Assembly: GCA_016933635.1 (NCBI GenBank)
Contig: JAFGAP010000169.1
Location: 1 to 32,538, forward strand
DNA: 32,538 nucleotides
Direction of reading: 5' to 3'
DNA from: Kosmotogaceae bacterium
GTDB taxonomy: Bacteria; Thermotogota; Thermotogae; Petrotogales; Kosmotogaceae
A program made the translations under genes and the position numbers. Every line of letters begins with the position of its first letter. The stretch's first letter is position 1. The notes under the pieces were generated by a model. It made no database searches. It was not told where the DNA came from and worked only from the letters and a program-made list of their open reading frames with translations. Shown piece after piece: positions 8,440-16,406 of this stretch.

Positions 8440-8881
8440 TTAACCAGAAAGAGTGAGCAGAGACTTGAGATCTGCAGGGCCAAATCCATTATCGATGGGG
8501 CGGCTTCTTACTCTACAAACAGCCGCTGCATTTCAGAACTAACTGGCAATTTGATCTCGTATTGACCTGCTGCAAAATCCTCCTTTTCGACATTTCCATG
8601 AATGATTTTGTTTCAATATGCTTCCAATTTATGTTCTCGGGAAAGGCATAGCGATTTAGAGACAACAAGTACAATTTATGTTGGCGATCTATAAGAATGG
8701 GGTATTAGCTCGCGAGACTGAACCGGTCTTCGAAAAGAAATGTTAGGTCCTACTCAGTAAGCCTTGCATACGTTGGCAGATAGCGGTACTCTAATGGATC
8801 TTTCTTAGAGGTAAGCATCCTTCTGTTCTCGGCAAGAGAGCTGATATAATCCAGAAGAGAGGGAATTAGTCGGAAGCGCAC
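8440..8881 (-). pseudogene. Decayed coding sequence, possibly GH31-like
   Basis: The minus strand carries a long protein-like reading with scattered defects. From 8881 downward one frame reads VRFRLIPSLLDYISSLAENR, then EYRYLPTYARLTE, a TAG, DLTFLFEDRFSLAS, a TAA, and YPILIDRQHKLYL to NINWKHIETKSFMEM. A one-base shift leads to KEDFAAGQYEIKLPV and a TAA at 8508-8510. In the third frame IDNGFGPADLKSLLTLSG ends at TAA 8440-8442. The order RxRLIP...FLFxD...A...LYL...W...LPV resembles the end of the GH31 barrel and its following beta domain, but this is weak. The 5' end abuts or runs under the hydrolase start, so the N-terminal part is gone. The coding relic is likely; the family is uncertain. Confidence 0.5.
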
Positions 8882-8901
8882 AGCTTCGAGGAGGTCCCGA
8901 G

Positions 8902-10071
8902 ATGAAGATGAGGGCCGGCTATTCAACTATTATTGCGATCTTTGGTATTCTTATGGGAGTGATCGCGATTCTGAACTACTTGTTTCCGCTGAATCACATG
9001 CCTTTACCCGAAGGCCCTCATGAAGTTGGATTTCGTTCCTATGAAGTGTCTAATCCTCAACCGACGAGTGTTGCCGAAATCAATTTCTCCGATCCTGGTA
9101 AGATCCGTCTTGACATCTGGTACCCCGCAGGAGATGTTTCCGAAGCACTAAGAAAGGGATGGATAGACAACGATCCTCTCGTTTTTCAGGGCTTCGAAAT
9201 AATGACCGGGTATCCCAGGGAACTTTTCGAACATATCTATCGGGTGAAAACGAATTCATTTGTCGAAGCGCCTCCCGTGGAAGACTCGTCGATCTGGCCA
9301 ATAATGATCCTGCTTCTCGGATGGTCTTCAATAAGTGAATTACATACTTCTCTTGCAGAATCACTGGCGAGTGCGGGCTATTTTGTGGTAAGTATAGAAC
9401 ACCCGGGAGCCTGCGCGGTGGTTTCATTTTCGAACGGGGATGTACACTACTTCCTTGGTAATGATCTTCTTGAGAAATTGCCTGAAGGCACGAGAGAGTC
9501 AAAAGTTGGAATGCTTTCTAAATACCTTGCCCGCGATATAGATTATGCTATCGAATACCTTCAAAGAATGAACTGCGATCCATCTTCGGATTTCTTCGAA
9601 AGGATTAATATGAATAATATCGGACTGTATGGACACTCAGGAGGAGGCGCGGTAGCCATTCAGTATGCGTTAGTTAACAGCGATGTTCCCATGGTTCTGG
9701 CCGATCCGACTCTCGAGGGTTTTTCAACACGAGAACTCGACACTGCGTTTTCAAATGAGATCCTGCTAATGACTACTGAAGAATGGGAGTCCGGAATAAA
9801 CGGGGATTACTCTTCATCAATTGCGAAAGAGAGAAACGAGCACTTCTACAACCTTCGCATCAGCGATATGAGACATGTGGATTTCGCGATGGTAAGAAAT
9901 CTTTCGCCGCTTACGTTCTTCTTCGGCGAGACTGGAAGGTTCATGAACGATGAAGATGCAATTAGAAATCTTGACAGTGCGGTGAAGCTCTTCTTTGACA
10001 GTGTTTTCTTTGGCGGAGAAATCGAAGAGTTATTTGCTCTTTCTGAGTCCGTTCCGGAATTCTCTATGTGA
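8902..10071 (+). CDS. Membrane-anchored alpha/beta hydrolase (PAF-acetylhydrolase-like)
   Basis: A 389-residue serine hydrolase of the platelet-activating-factor acetylhydrolase / dienelactone hydrolase type. An N-terminal hydrophobic helix (residues 8-28, uncleaved-looking) should tether it with the catalytic domain outside. The nucleophile elbow GHSGGG gives Ser246, LADP gives candidate acid Asp268, and RHVDF gives candidate base His325, in the expected order. The LDIWYPAG stretch near residue 70 is the usual first strand of this family. The ATG start has GAGGAGG (8888-8894) at 7 bases. It is a single gene converging on ispD with 22 bases between them, and no clear terminator was seen. Its natural ester or lipid substrate cannot be read from the sequence. 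Confidence 0.85.
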   Translation: MKMRAGYSTIIAIFGILMGVIAILNYLFPLNHMPLPEGPHEVGFRSYEVSNPQPTSVAEINFSDPGKIRLDIWYPAGDVSEALRKGWIDNDPLVFQGFEIMTGYPRELFEHIYRVKTNSFVEAPPVEDSSIWPIMILLLGWSSISELHTSLAESLASAGYFVVSIEHPGACAVVSFSNGDVHYFLGNDLLEKLPEGTRESKVGMLSKYLARDIDYAIEYLQRMNCDPSSDFFERINMNNIGLYGHSGGGAVAIQYALVNSDVPMVLADPTLEGFSTRELDTAFSNEILLMTTEEWESGINGDYSSSIAKERNEHFYNLRISDMRHVDFAMVRNLSPLTFFFGETGRFMNDEDAIRNLDSAVKLFFDSVFFGGEIEELFALSESVPEFSM

Positions 10072-10093
10072 GAAGATCGGTCTTTTCTTCGCT

Positions 10094-10780
10094 TCATAAA
10101 CCCTTGTTGATCAGCAGTTCTGCCATATCGAAGTCGAAAGGGGTCGTGATCTTCGGATTTGGAGCGATCGAGTTTACAGTGATCACCTTTCCACCAGATC
10201 TGACGAAAAGCTGTACGTCATCCGTAGACGAGAGTATGCTTTCTTCAGCCGCCTTTATGTGAGCCTCAAGTATTTCATCATATGGAAAAGTTTGTGGAGT
10301 CTCTGCCAGCCTTAAATGGTTCCTTTCCGGCACATCCAAAACATCGCTATTCTCGACCAGATAGACTGTATCGTTTACTCTCTCCGTTACTGCTACCCCA
10401 TTTCCTGGAGCAACAAGCCGAAGGAGTTCTGGAATCTGGTTTCGTGAAAAGAAGGGTCTGGCAGCGTCGTGAATCATTATTGTTTCTGGACTGATTCTCC
10501 TGCAGAAGAGCAACCCATTATATACTGACTCCTGCCGGCTCTCTCCGCCGGGGACAACCATGACCGAGTTCATCCCCCTCTTTTGAAGTATTTCCTTTGC
10601 TTTGTCAATCCAATCTTTGTGAACAACCAATACCGTGAAGTAAATAAAGTCAGATCCGTGGAATATCTCCACGGATCTGACAAACATCTCTTTTCCACCG
10701 AGAGTCATGAACTGCTTTGGAAGGGACGACTTCATTCTGCGTCCGGTTCCGCCTGCAACTATGATTGCTCCGGTCTTCAT
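10094..10780 (-). CDS. ispD: 2-C-methyl-D-erythritol 4-phosphate cytidylyltransferase
   Basis: The third step of the MEP isoprenoid pathway: it transfers CMP from CTP to methylerythritol phosphate. The 228-residue cytosolic protein opens with the nucleotide-binding loop AGGTGRRMKSSLPKQF, in which Arg15 and Lys22 have the spacing of the E. coli catalytic pair Arg20/Lys27. IMIHDAARPF and a later AETPQTF block are also typical. The ATG overlaps the stop of the upstream DUF1015 gene as ATGA, so translation is coupled. It is the last gene of the minus-strand operon. No ispF is seen nearby, and the protein is too short for an IspDF fusion. Confidence 0.95.
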   Translation of the reverse strand: MKTGAIIVAGGTGRRMKSSLPKQFMTLGGKEMFVRSVEIFHGSDFIYFTVLVVHKDWIDKAKEILQKRGMNSVMVVPGGESRQESVYNGLLFCRRISPETIMIHDAARPFFSRNQIPELLRLVAPGNGVAVTERVNDTVYLVENSDVLDVPERNHLRLAETPQTFPYDEILEAHIKAAEESILSSTDDVQLFVRSGGKVITVNSIAPNPKITTPFDFDMAELLINKGL

Positions 10781-12018
10781 TTCAGTAAATGAACGACCAG
10801 CCCACTTCGCAGTTTTGGCTCGAACCAGGTTGATTTTGGCGGCATGATTTTTCCCTCATCGGCGACGGCAAGAAGCTCTTCCATCGAGGTGGGAAACATT
10901 GAAAATGCAACTGCCCAGCCATTGGTTATTCTGTTTTCGAGAGCCTTTAGACCCCGAATGCCTCCAACGAAATCAATCCTCGAGTCCTTTCTCGGATTAT
11001 CGATTCCGAGAATAGGACTCAGAAGGTTCTTCTGAAGTATATCAACGTCTAGACTCGAGACCGGATCATTCTCGTCAAATGTACCCTTTCCAGCGGTGAG
11101 TCTGTACCACCTACCCATAAGACACATGCCGAACTCATGCCTCTTAGCCGGTTCATACGGACTTTCAGGAGCTTCCGCGACTTCAAAGACCTGCCCAACC
11201 TTCTCAAGGAACTCGTTTTCGCTCATACCGTTCAGATCCTGAACCACCCTGTTGTAGCCCATAATCTTCAGATGGGTATGTGGAAAGGCAACTGCCATGA
11301 AGAAGTTGTATTCTTCATTACCAGTATGTCCTGGATTGCTTTCCTTCAGGAGTTCTCTGACTCTCGAGGAAGAGGCCGCCCGGTGATGACCGTCGGCGAT
11401 GTACATGCAGTTGATCTTCTTAAATGCTTCTCGCAGCTCTTCAATTCTATCTTGTTCTTTCACCGCATAGAGCCTGTGTTCGACGTCGTTTTCATCGATT
11501 ACTCGCATAGAAAGGGGTAGTTCCTTGCAAAAGCTCTGTAGGAGGGTTTCGAGCTCCTCGTTTGATCTGAATGTCAGGAAAACCATTCCGGTATTCGCGT
11601 TTACCGTTCTTATATGTTTTATCCTATCTTCTTCCTTATCCTGTCTTGTGAGCTCATGTTTCTTGATCAAGTCTTTCTGATACTCATCAACACTTGCTCC
11701 GCCGACTACTCCGATCTGGATGTGGTCCTTCATCTTTTGCCAATATATGTAATACAGTGGCTCTTCTTCCTGCACCAGGACTCCAATTTGAAGCATCGTT
11801 TCAAAATTCTCTCTTGCCTTCTCGTACACTAGATTGCTGTAATGGTCTGACTCATTTGGCAGATCGATCTCAGCCCTGATAACATGCATGAAGCTCTCGG
11901 GACTTCTCCCGATCTCTCTGGCCTCTTCAAATGAGACAACATCATAAGGGGGGCAATTGACCTTCTGCTCGATTCCTTCGGCAGGTCTCACCGCCCTAAA
12001 TGGTCTAAAATCAGACAA
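10777..12018 (-). CDS. DUF1015 family protein
   Basis: A 413-residue soluble protein of the widely conserved DUF1015 family. Its opening FRPFRAVRP...NCPPYDVV and its central YIADGHHRAAS (DGHHR at 209-213) are family hallmarks, as is the conserved KKHELT...DRIKHIRT block (119-138). The DGHHR motif recalls ParB-like nucleotide-handling folds, so an enzymatic role, perhaps a small-molecule kinase, is conceivable, but the function is not established here. It begins 3 bases after ybeY ends and overlaps ispD by 4 bases. The context (RNA maturation, then isoprenoids) does not itself reveal a role. Confidence 0.85.
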   Translation of the reverse strand: MSDFRPFRAVRPAEGIEQKVNCPPYDVVSFEEAREIGRSPESFMHVIRAEIDLPNESDHYSNLVYEKARENFETMLQIGVLVQEEEPLYYIYWQKMKDHIQIGVVGGASVDEYQKDLIKKHELTRQDKEEDRIKHIRTVNANTGMVFLTFRSNEELETLLQSFCKELPLSMRVIDENDVEHRLYAVKEQDRIEELREAFKKINCMYIADGHHRAASSSRVRELLKESNPGHTGNEEYNFFMAVAFPHTHLKIMGYNRVVQDLNGMSENEFLEKVGQVFEVAEAPESPYEPAKRHEFGMCLMGRWYRLTAGKGTFDENDPVSSLDVDILQKNLLSPILGIDNPRKDSRIDFVGGIRGLKALENRITNGWAVAFSMFPTSMEELLAVADEGKIMPPKSTWFEPKLRSGLVVHLLK

Positions 12019-12021
12019 CTT

Positions 12022-12450
12022 CTATCCCTCCTCAACAAAACGTTTATAATAATCTCTTTGGAGACTGAATATCTCTTCTCCTTCATCGTCGTATCCCTCG
12101 TGCGTATGGCCGAGGATGTGGAGAACACCGTGTATCAATATGTAGTAGAGCTCTTCTTCAAAGGAGTTGCTAAACTCACCGGCCTGTTCTGAGATTCTCT
12201 CAAGCGAGATTACTATATCACCTATTATCTCCTCTTCCAACCCATACTGGAAAGAGAGGACGTCCGTTGGTTCATCTCTGTGTCTGAATTCCTTGTTTAT
12301 GCTTCGAATTTCAGAGTCATCTGTGAAAAGGAAATTCAATATTCCTATCTCTCTTTCTCCGAGCTCTGCCTTGATTACCTTTTCTACAATACTAGATATT
12401 CTACTCTCTTCTATCTTCTTCGATGTCTTGTTTTGAATTTGAATCTCCAC
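12022..12450 (-). CDS. ybeY: Endoribonuclease YbeY / rRNA maturation factor
   Basis: A zinc-dependent single-strand RNase needed for 16S rRNA 3'-end maturation and ribosome quality control. At 142 residues it is family-length. The metal site is HGVLHILGHTH, with His107, His111 and His117 at the same spacing as E. coli His114/118/124. The usual GYDH ending is GHTH here, but the third ligand is kept. The upstream DEPTDVLSF motif is typical. The start is GTG, with AAGGTGG about 9 bases before it, lying inside the 3' end of the HD gene (50-base overlap). Following PhoH and the HD phosphodiesterase is the classic bacterial arrangement. Confidence 0.93.
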   Translation of the reverse strand: MEIQIQNKTSKKIEESRISSIVEKVIKAELGEREIGILNFLFTDDSEIRSINKEFRHRDEPTDVLSFQYGLEEEIIGDIVISLERISEQAGEFSNSFEEELYYILIHGVLHILGHTHEGYDDEGEEIFSLQRDYYKRFVEEG

Positions 12451-13885
12451 TAATGGATACCACCTTTTCAGTAGCTTCTTTTGGATACTCGATTCTGGGC
12501 TGGTTCATATTCATGAGGACCCGAGTAAACGCTTCAATGATCTTCTCGAGATCGTCAAGATCGAGGCCGCTCTGGTCAAGCTGCCTCTCGTTATAGATTC
12601 CACTGACGATTTCTTCTACGAGTTCTTGGGTCTTTGCAGGTGTAGGTTTTTTGATGCTCTTGAATGCAGCCTCCACCGAATCGGCCAGCATAATTATCCC
12701 AGACTCTTTGAATTGCGGTTTGGGCCCCGGATATCTGAAATCGTCGCTTCTCTCTTCCTGCCCAATATTCTTAGCTTTGTGAAAGAAGAACTTCTTGACT
12801 CTCGTTCCATGGTGTTCTTTAATAACGTCTTCAACGAGAAGCGGAAGTCTGTATTTTCTCGCCTGCTCAACTCCCTGTTTCACATGTTCATTTATCACAA
12901 GGTTTGACATCGAGGGAGTGAGGTTGTCGTGAGGATTCGTTCCCTCCTGCTGATTCTCGGTGAAGTACTGGGGCCGTTTGGACTTCCCGATGTCATGAAA
13001 ATACGATGCGACCCTTGCCAGTATTGAATTGGCTCCGATTCTCTCGGCCGCTGCTTCTGAAAGATTTGCAAGAGAGATGCTGTGGTAGTACGTTCCCGGC
13101 GCATAAATCGACAGGTTTTTCAGAAGTGGGTGAGAGAGATTGCCCAGTTCAAGTAGGCCGGTGTTGGAGTATATTCTGCTTGCATATTCGAGATAGGGCA
13201 TGATTCCTATAACAATTACTGACGATAAGATCGGGTTAGCAAAAGCAATCAGAAGATCCACTGCGTCTATGGCCTCACCCTGAAGAGACATCCTAATCGC
13301 GTTAATCGCCACGAAAATCAAACTGACTTCGAATCCCGCTCTTGCTATTTTAATCCTTCTCTCTATAGCTCTTGTCGTGAGGGCAGTTGCCAATACGACT
13401 ACCGACAACAATATGAAGGTTTCCAAAGAGTTGTCAAGATTTGCAGATGCGAGAAAGGACATGAACAGACCGCTGCCGATGCCTTCCTGATAGCCAATCA
13501 ACACGGTAACCATCGAGACACTTAAGAAGATGGGTGTCATTTCCGGCAGAAGCGCCTCATCTCCCAGAGATGGGACGAAGGAGTTCACGAAAACACCGAA
13601 GGACACTACGGAAAAGAAGGTTATTCTATATGCGCTATGAAGATTGAAGTATCTGTTGCTTCTTACGGATCTCTCAGCAAAGATGTACCATAGAATCGCC
13701 GATCCAACGAAATACAGAAAAGGCTTTGAGGGAAGCGAAAGGAACGGCAGTCTGTTTAGCAACGCAAGGAACACAGGGAAGACTATGAAATTAGTGAGAT
13801 CCTTTATGTTCAGAAGTCTCTCGAGGGGGAACTGGACCTTTGAGAGATCACTATTTTTCAGTTTTTTCTTCTCTCTCATATTCAT
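12401..13885 (-). CDS. Multi-TM HD-domain phosphodiesterase (PgpH-like)
   Basis: A probable cyclic-di-AMP phosphodiesterase of the PgpH group. The N-terminal half (about 30-230) is a hydrophobic bundle of roughly six or seven helices, followed by a cytoplasmic HD domain (about 250-450). That domain contains YYHSISLANLSE (His268), FHDIGK (His297/Asp298), NPHDNLTPSMS (His319) and KEHHGT (His358/His359), the metal-site pattern of the family. At 494 residues it lacks the long extracytoplasmic 7TMR-HDED sensor of Listeria PgpH, so any external sensing must differ. Its start lies 35 bases inside phoH, and ybeY starts inside its end. The c-di-AMP assignment follows family knowledge and was not demonstrated. 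A second ATG at 13879 is possible. Confidence 0.85.
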   Translation of the reverse strand: MNMREKKKLKNSDLSKVQFPLERLLNIKDLTNFIVFPVFLALLNRLPFLSLPSKPFLYFVGSAILWYIFAERSVRSNRYFNLHSAYRITFFSVVSFGVFVNSFVPSLGDEALLPEMTPIFLSVSMVTVLIGYQEGIGSGLFMSFLASANLDNSLETFILLSVVVLATALTTRAIERRIKIARAGFEVSLIFVAINAIRMSLQGEAIDAVDLLIAFANPILSSVIVIGIMPYLEYASRIYSNTGLLELGNLSHPLLKNLSIYAPGTYYHSISLANLSEAAAERIGANSILARVASYFHDIGKSKRPQYFTENQQEGTNPHDNLTPSMSNLVINEHVKQGVEQARKYRLPLLVEDVIKEHHGTRVKKFFFHKAKNIGQEERSDDFRYPGPKPQFKESGIIMLADSVEAAFKSIKKPTPAKTQELVEEIVSGIYNERQLDQSGLDLDDLEKIIEAFTRVLMNMNQPRIEYPKEATEKVVSISGDSNSKQDIEEDRRE

Positions 13886-14828
13886 CGTAGGCCTTTATAA
13901 TGTCTTTCACCAGAGGATTTCTTACAACATCCTGGTCTGTTAGATAGGAGAAGCCGATTGTGGGGACCGATCTCAAGACTCGCTGCACAACGACAAGTCC
14001 AGATCCGGAATCCCTTGGAAGATCAATCTGAGTAATGTCTCCGGTGACAACTACCCTCGATCCAAAACCAATTCTTGTCAGGAACATCTTCATCTGTTGA
14101 TAGGTCGTATTCTGAGCCTCATCCAGAATTATGAACGAGTTGTTCAGAGTCCTTCCCCTCATATATGCAAGTGGAACGACCTCAATTATCGAGCTCTCCC
14201 TATAATAGGTAAGCTTCTCGGCCGGTATCATCTCCATTAGCGCATCGTAAAGAGGTCTCAAATAGGGATCTACTTTGTCTAGAAGTGTGCCCGGAAGATA
14301 TCCCAGTTTCTCTCCGGCTTCGACTGCGGGCCGAGTGAGGATTATTCTCTGGACTTTGCCGGATTTCAGGAAGTCAACGGCCATGGCAACTGCAAGATAC
14401 GTCTTTCCCGTCCCCGCCGGGCCGATGGAAAAGACTAGCTCTCTCTCTTTCATTGTTTCCATGTAGTTCTTTTGCCCGATCGTCTTGGGTCTTATTCTAT
14501 TGGAAAGTAATGTCGTTTCCTTTACTTCGTTGTAGACTCCCTTGAAACTATCTCCATCCTCATCGTGCTGCAGGTGTTGATCTACAATATACTCGAATTC
14601 TCTCCACTCGACTAGATGGCCGTCTCTGCTCATTTGGACCAGTTCATCAACAATCTTTCCAGCTATGTCAATCCCATTACCGTCTTCGCCCTTTATCCAG
14701 ATTTCATCTCCGATTATAGAGATCCTTACTTCGAGTTTCTTCTGAATATACTTCGCTTTTCGATCGTACTCTCCGAAAAGCTCGGCTACTTCAACCCCCG
14801 TGGGAAGACTGAGCTTTCTTACCGCCAA
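13851..14828 (-). CDS. PhoH-like ATPase
   Basis: A cytosolic P-loop NTPase of the PhoH family, associated with YbeY and RNA metabolism in many bacteria. The N-terminal 65 residues resemble a KH-like RNA-binding fold. Walker A is GPAGTGKT (136-143) and Walker B is IILDEAQNTT, followed by the sensor VVTGDITQIDLP. At 325 residues it is family-length. I take the TTG at 14828 as the start because GGAGGTG (14834-14840) precedes it, and MAVRKLSLP fits the family N-terminus. A TATAAT at 14851-14856 suggests its own promoter besides read-through from the upstream regulator gene. Confidence 0.93.
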   Translation of the reverse strand: MAVRKLSLPTGVEVAELFGEYDRKAKYIQKKLEVRISIIGDEIWIKGEDGNGIDIAGKIVDELVQMSRDGHLVEWREFEYIVDQHLQHDEDGDSFKGVYNEVKETTLLSNRIRPKTIGQKNYMETMKERELVFSIGPAGTGKTYLAVAMAVDFLKSGKVQRIILTRPAVEAGEKLGYLPGTLLDKVDPYLRPLYDALMEMIPAEKLTYYRESSIIEVVPLAYMRGRTLNNSFIILDEAQNTTYQQMKMFLTRIGFGSRVVVTGDITQIDLPRDSGSGLVVVQRVLRSVPTIGFSYLTDQDVVRNPLVKDIIKAYDEYEREEKTEK

Positions 14829-14850
14829 AAGAACACCTCCTACTCCAGAG

Positions 14851-14879
14851 ATTATACATTAATATTCTTGGATAAGGAG
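14851..14879 (-). promoter_or_regulatory. Candidate internal promoter before phoH
   Basis: On the minus strand a perfect TATAAT (14851-14856) lies 22 bases upstream of the TTG start, with CTCCTT as a poor -35 at 17 bases (14874-14879). The string TGTATAATCTC is shared with the promoter of the upstream regulator gene, which supports both. Confidence 0.5.
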
Positions 14880-14898
14880 GTTTTGAAGGATCGCTATT

Positions 14899-16215
14899 TC
14901 ACTCGCCGTCGACTTCAGCAGATTGTCCTTTTATGTAGCTGTTGGCCTCTGCAAGAAGATCTCGTATCCTTCTAGTTGTCAGTCCGAATTCTTTTGAAAG
15001 CTCGTTCATATCGTTTCCAAGGACCTCTGAACGCTGCACCAAAAGTTCCTGCGAAACACTTTTGTACACCTCTTGAAGGAAGTCTTTATATGTTGTACCA
15101 TTCACCATTCTTGCCACCATTGCTTCTTCGGCAAGAAGCTTGACGTTTTTCGACATCGAGGAGTTTACAGAAGCTTGAACAACATCGTTCACAGCCAGGT
15201 ATTCTTCGATCATGTTGATCAGTTCTCTCACATTCCCCGGATAGCTGTAGGAAAGAAATCGTTCCTTAAGATCTTGAGGAATGTTCTCAAACTTCACGAG
15301 ATATCCCTTTTTCTCAAGAATCTCATCAAAGATCTGGGGGATATCGGTCTTCCTCTCCCTCAGAGGCGGTAAGTCGACCTTTACGGCCGATAGTCTGTAT
15401 CTAAGATCATTTCTTATAGCAGCGTCGTCATATCTGTTGGTCGCGGTGATGAAGCGGACGTCGACTTTTATGGGCTTGGTGGCGCCAATCTTGAAGAATT
15501 CTCGGTTCTCGGTTATCGCTAGAATCTTCGCCTGGAGATTTAGAGGCATATCTCCGATCTCGTCGAGAAATAGCGTTCCGTTATTGGCCTGCTCTATAAG
15601 CCCTACCTTCTCGGCAGCCGCGCCTGTGAAAGCTCCTTTTTTGTAACCGAACAGCTCACTCTCGAGTAGGTTCTCCGGGATAGCCGCGCAGTTTATTGAA
15701 TAGAAGGGTCTAGAGCCCCTGGGGGAGAGTTTTGCAATAATCTCGGCAAGAAGATTCTTACCAGATCCGGTCTCTCCAAGAATCATTATTGAACCATCGT
15801 AGAACATCGAAAGAACGATCATTTTCTTCATCTGCAGTACCCTGTTGCTGTTTCCAATGATCTTATCTAGATTCTCGTCGATACTAGTCGTGATTTCCTG
15901 CACTATTTGTCTCGGGCTCTTGTAACTGCTCAAAACACGATAATAACCCTTGAATTCCTGACGCTCTTCCGAATAACCTCTAATAATGAAAGCTCTAATT
16001 GGATTGTTATTGATGAGAATAATATTGGTAAATGCAAAAATCCAGTCATCAAGGACATCTTCGCTATACTTGCTCGCATCTATGAAAAGTATCGTCGGCA
16101 TCTCCTTCCCCAGGCCGACAAGGTAGTCAAAATCAACGTCAAAAAGGCTTTCAAAATACATTTCGCATTGCATGGATTCAAGGTTTTCACCAACCATGAT
16201 TTTTCTGTAGAGCAA
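14899..16215 (-). CDS. Sigma-54-interacting AAA+ transcriptional regulator
   Basis: A bacterial enhancer-binding protein of 438 residues. The N-terminal 115 residues look like a degenerate receiver-type sensor (ILFIDASKY but no normal acidic pocket). The AAA+ domain has Walker A GETGSGKN (147-154, Asn replacing the usual Glu), the sigma-54-contacting GAFTGA loop (194-199) intact, Walker B FLDEIGD and TATNRY. The Fis-like C-terminus has a helix-turn-helix (SKEFGLTTRRIRDLL). The start is a TTG at 16215 preceded by GGGGGTG. It is the first gene of the operon running to ispD, 70 bases before phoH. No well-spaced -24/-12 promoter was found in the window, so its target genes are probably elsewhere. 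The signal it senses is unknown. Confidence 0.9.
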   Translation of the reverse strand: MLYRKIMVGENLESMQCEMYFESLFDVDFDYLVGLGKEMPTILFIDASKYSEDVLDDWIFAFTNIILINNNPIRAFIIRGYSEERQEFKGYYRVLSSYKSPRQIVQEITTSIDENLDKIIGNSNRVLQMKKMIVLSMFYDGSIMILGETGSGKNLLAEIIAKLSPRGSRPFYSINCAAIPENLLESELFGYKKGAFTGAAAEKVGLIEQANNGTLFLDEIGDMPLNLQAKILAITENREFFKIGATKPIKVDVRFITATNRYDDAAIRNDLRYRLSAVKVDLPPLRERKTDIPQIFDEILEKKGYLVKFENIPQDLKERFLSYSYPGNVRELINMIEEYLAVNDVVQASVNSSMSKNVKLLAEEAMVARMVNGTTYKDFLQEVYKSVSQELLVQRSEVLGNDMNELSKEFGLTTRRIRDLLAEANSYIKGQSAEVDGE

Positions 16216-16250
16216 AATTACACCCCCAAATGTGAAGAGTAGTCTTTGAG

Positions 16251-16279
16251 ATTATACAATGCTATTCAGCACGAACAGT
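16251..16279 (-). promoter_or_regulatory. Candidate promoter of the regulator-to-ispD operon
   Basis: The minus strand has a perfect TATAAT (16251-16256) 35 bases before the TTG start, with a weak -35 (ACTGTT, 17-base spacing). The form is sigma-70-like rather than sigma-54, so the activator gene does not appear to depend on its own sigma factor. Confidence 0.5.
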
Positions 16280-16352
16280 AAAAGCCGACTACTGTGAAAA
16301 ATGCGAGGGCGAAGAGGATCTTACAATATGATGTCCGCGTTTCAGCCTTCTT

Positions 16353-16382
16353 TTGTAATAAATTTAGTTGATACTATATAAT
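16353..16382 (+). promoter_or_regulatory. Promoter of the phosphosugar mutase gene
   Basis: TTGTAA (16353-16358) and a perfect TATAAT (16377-16382) are 18 bases apart, putting the predicted start near 16389, just before the GAGGAGG ribosome binding site at 16395. The leader is therefore very short. It is divergent from the regulator promoter. Confidence 0.7.
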
Positions 16383-16406
16383 TAGAGCATAGAAGAGGAG
16401 GTTAAG

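Noticed and set aside
10072-10093. Terminator between the converging hydrolase and ispD genes
   Set aside because: Only a 4-5 bp AAGA/TCTT-type pairing can be drawn, too weak to call.
11137-11879. Plus-strand reading frames opposite the DUF1015 gene
   Set aside because: They are antisense shadows without ribosome binding sites, and the minus strand encodes a full-length conserved protein.
12626-13203. Plus-strand reading frames opposite the HD-domain gene
   Set aside because: Antisense shadows with low-quality composition, while the minus-strand HD protein has a complete active site.
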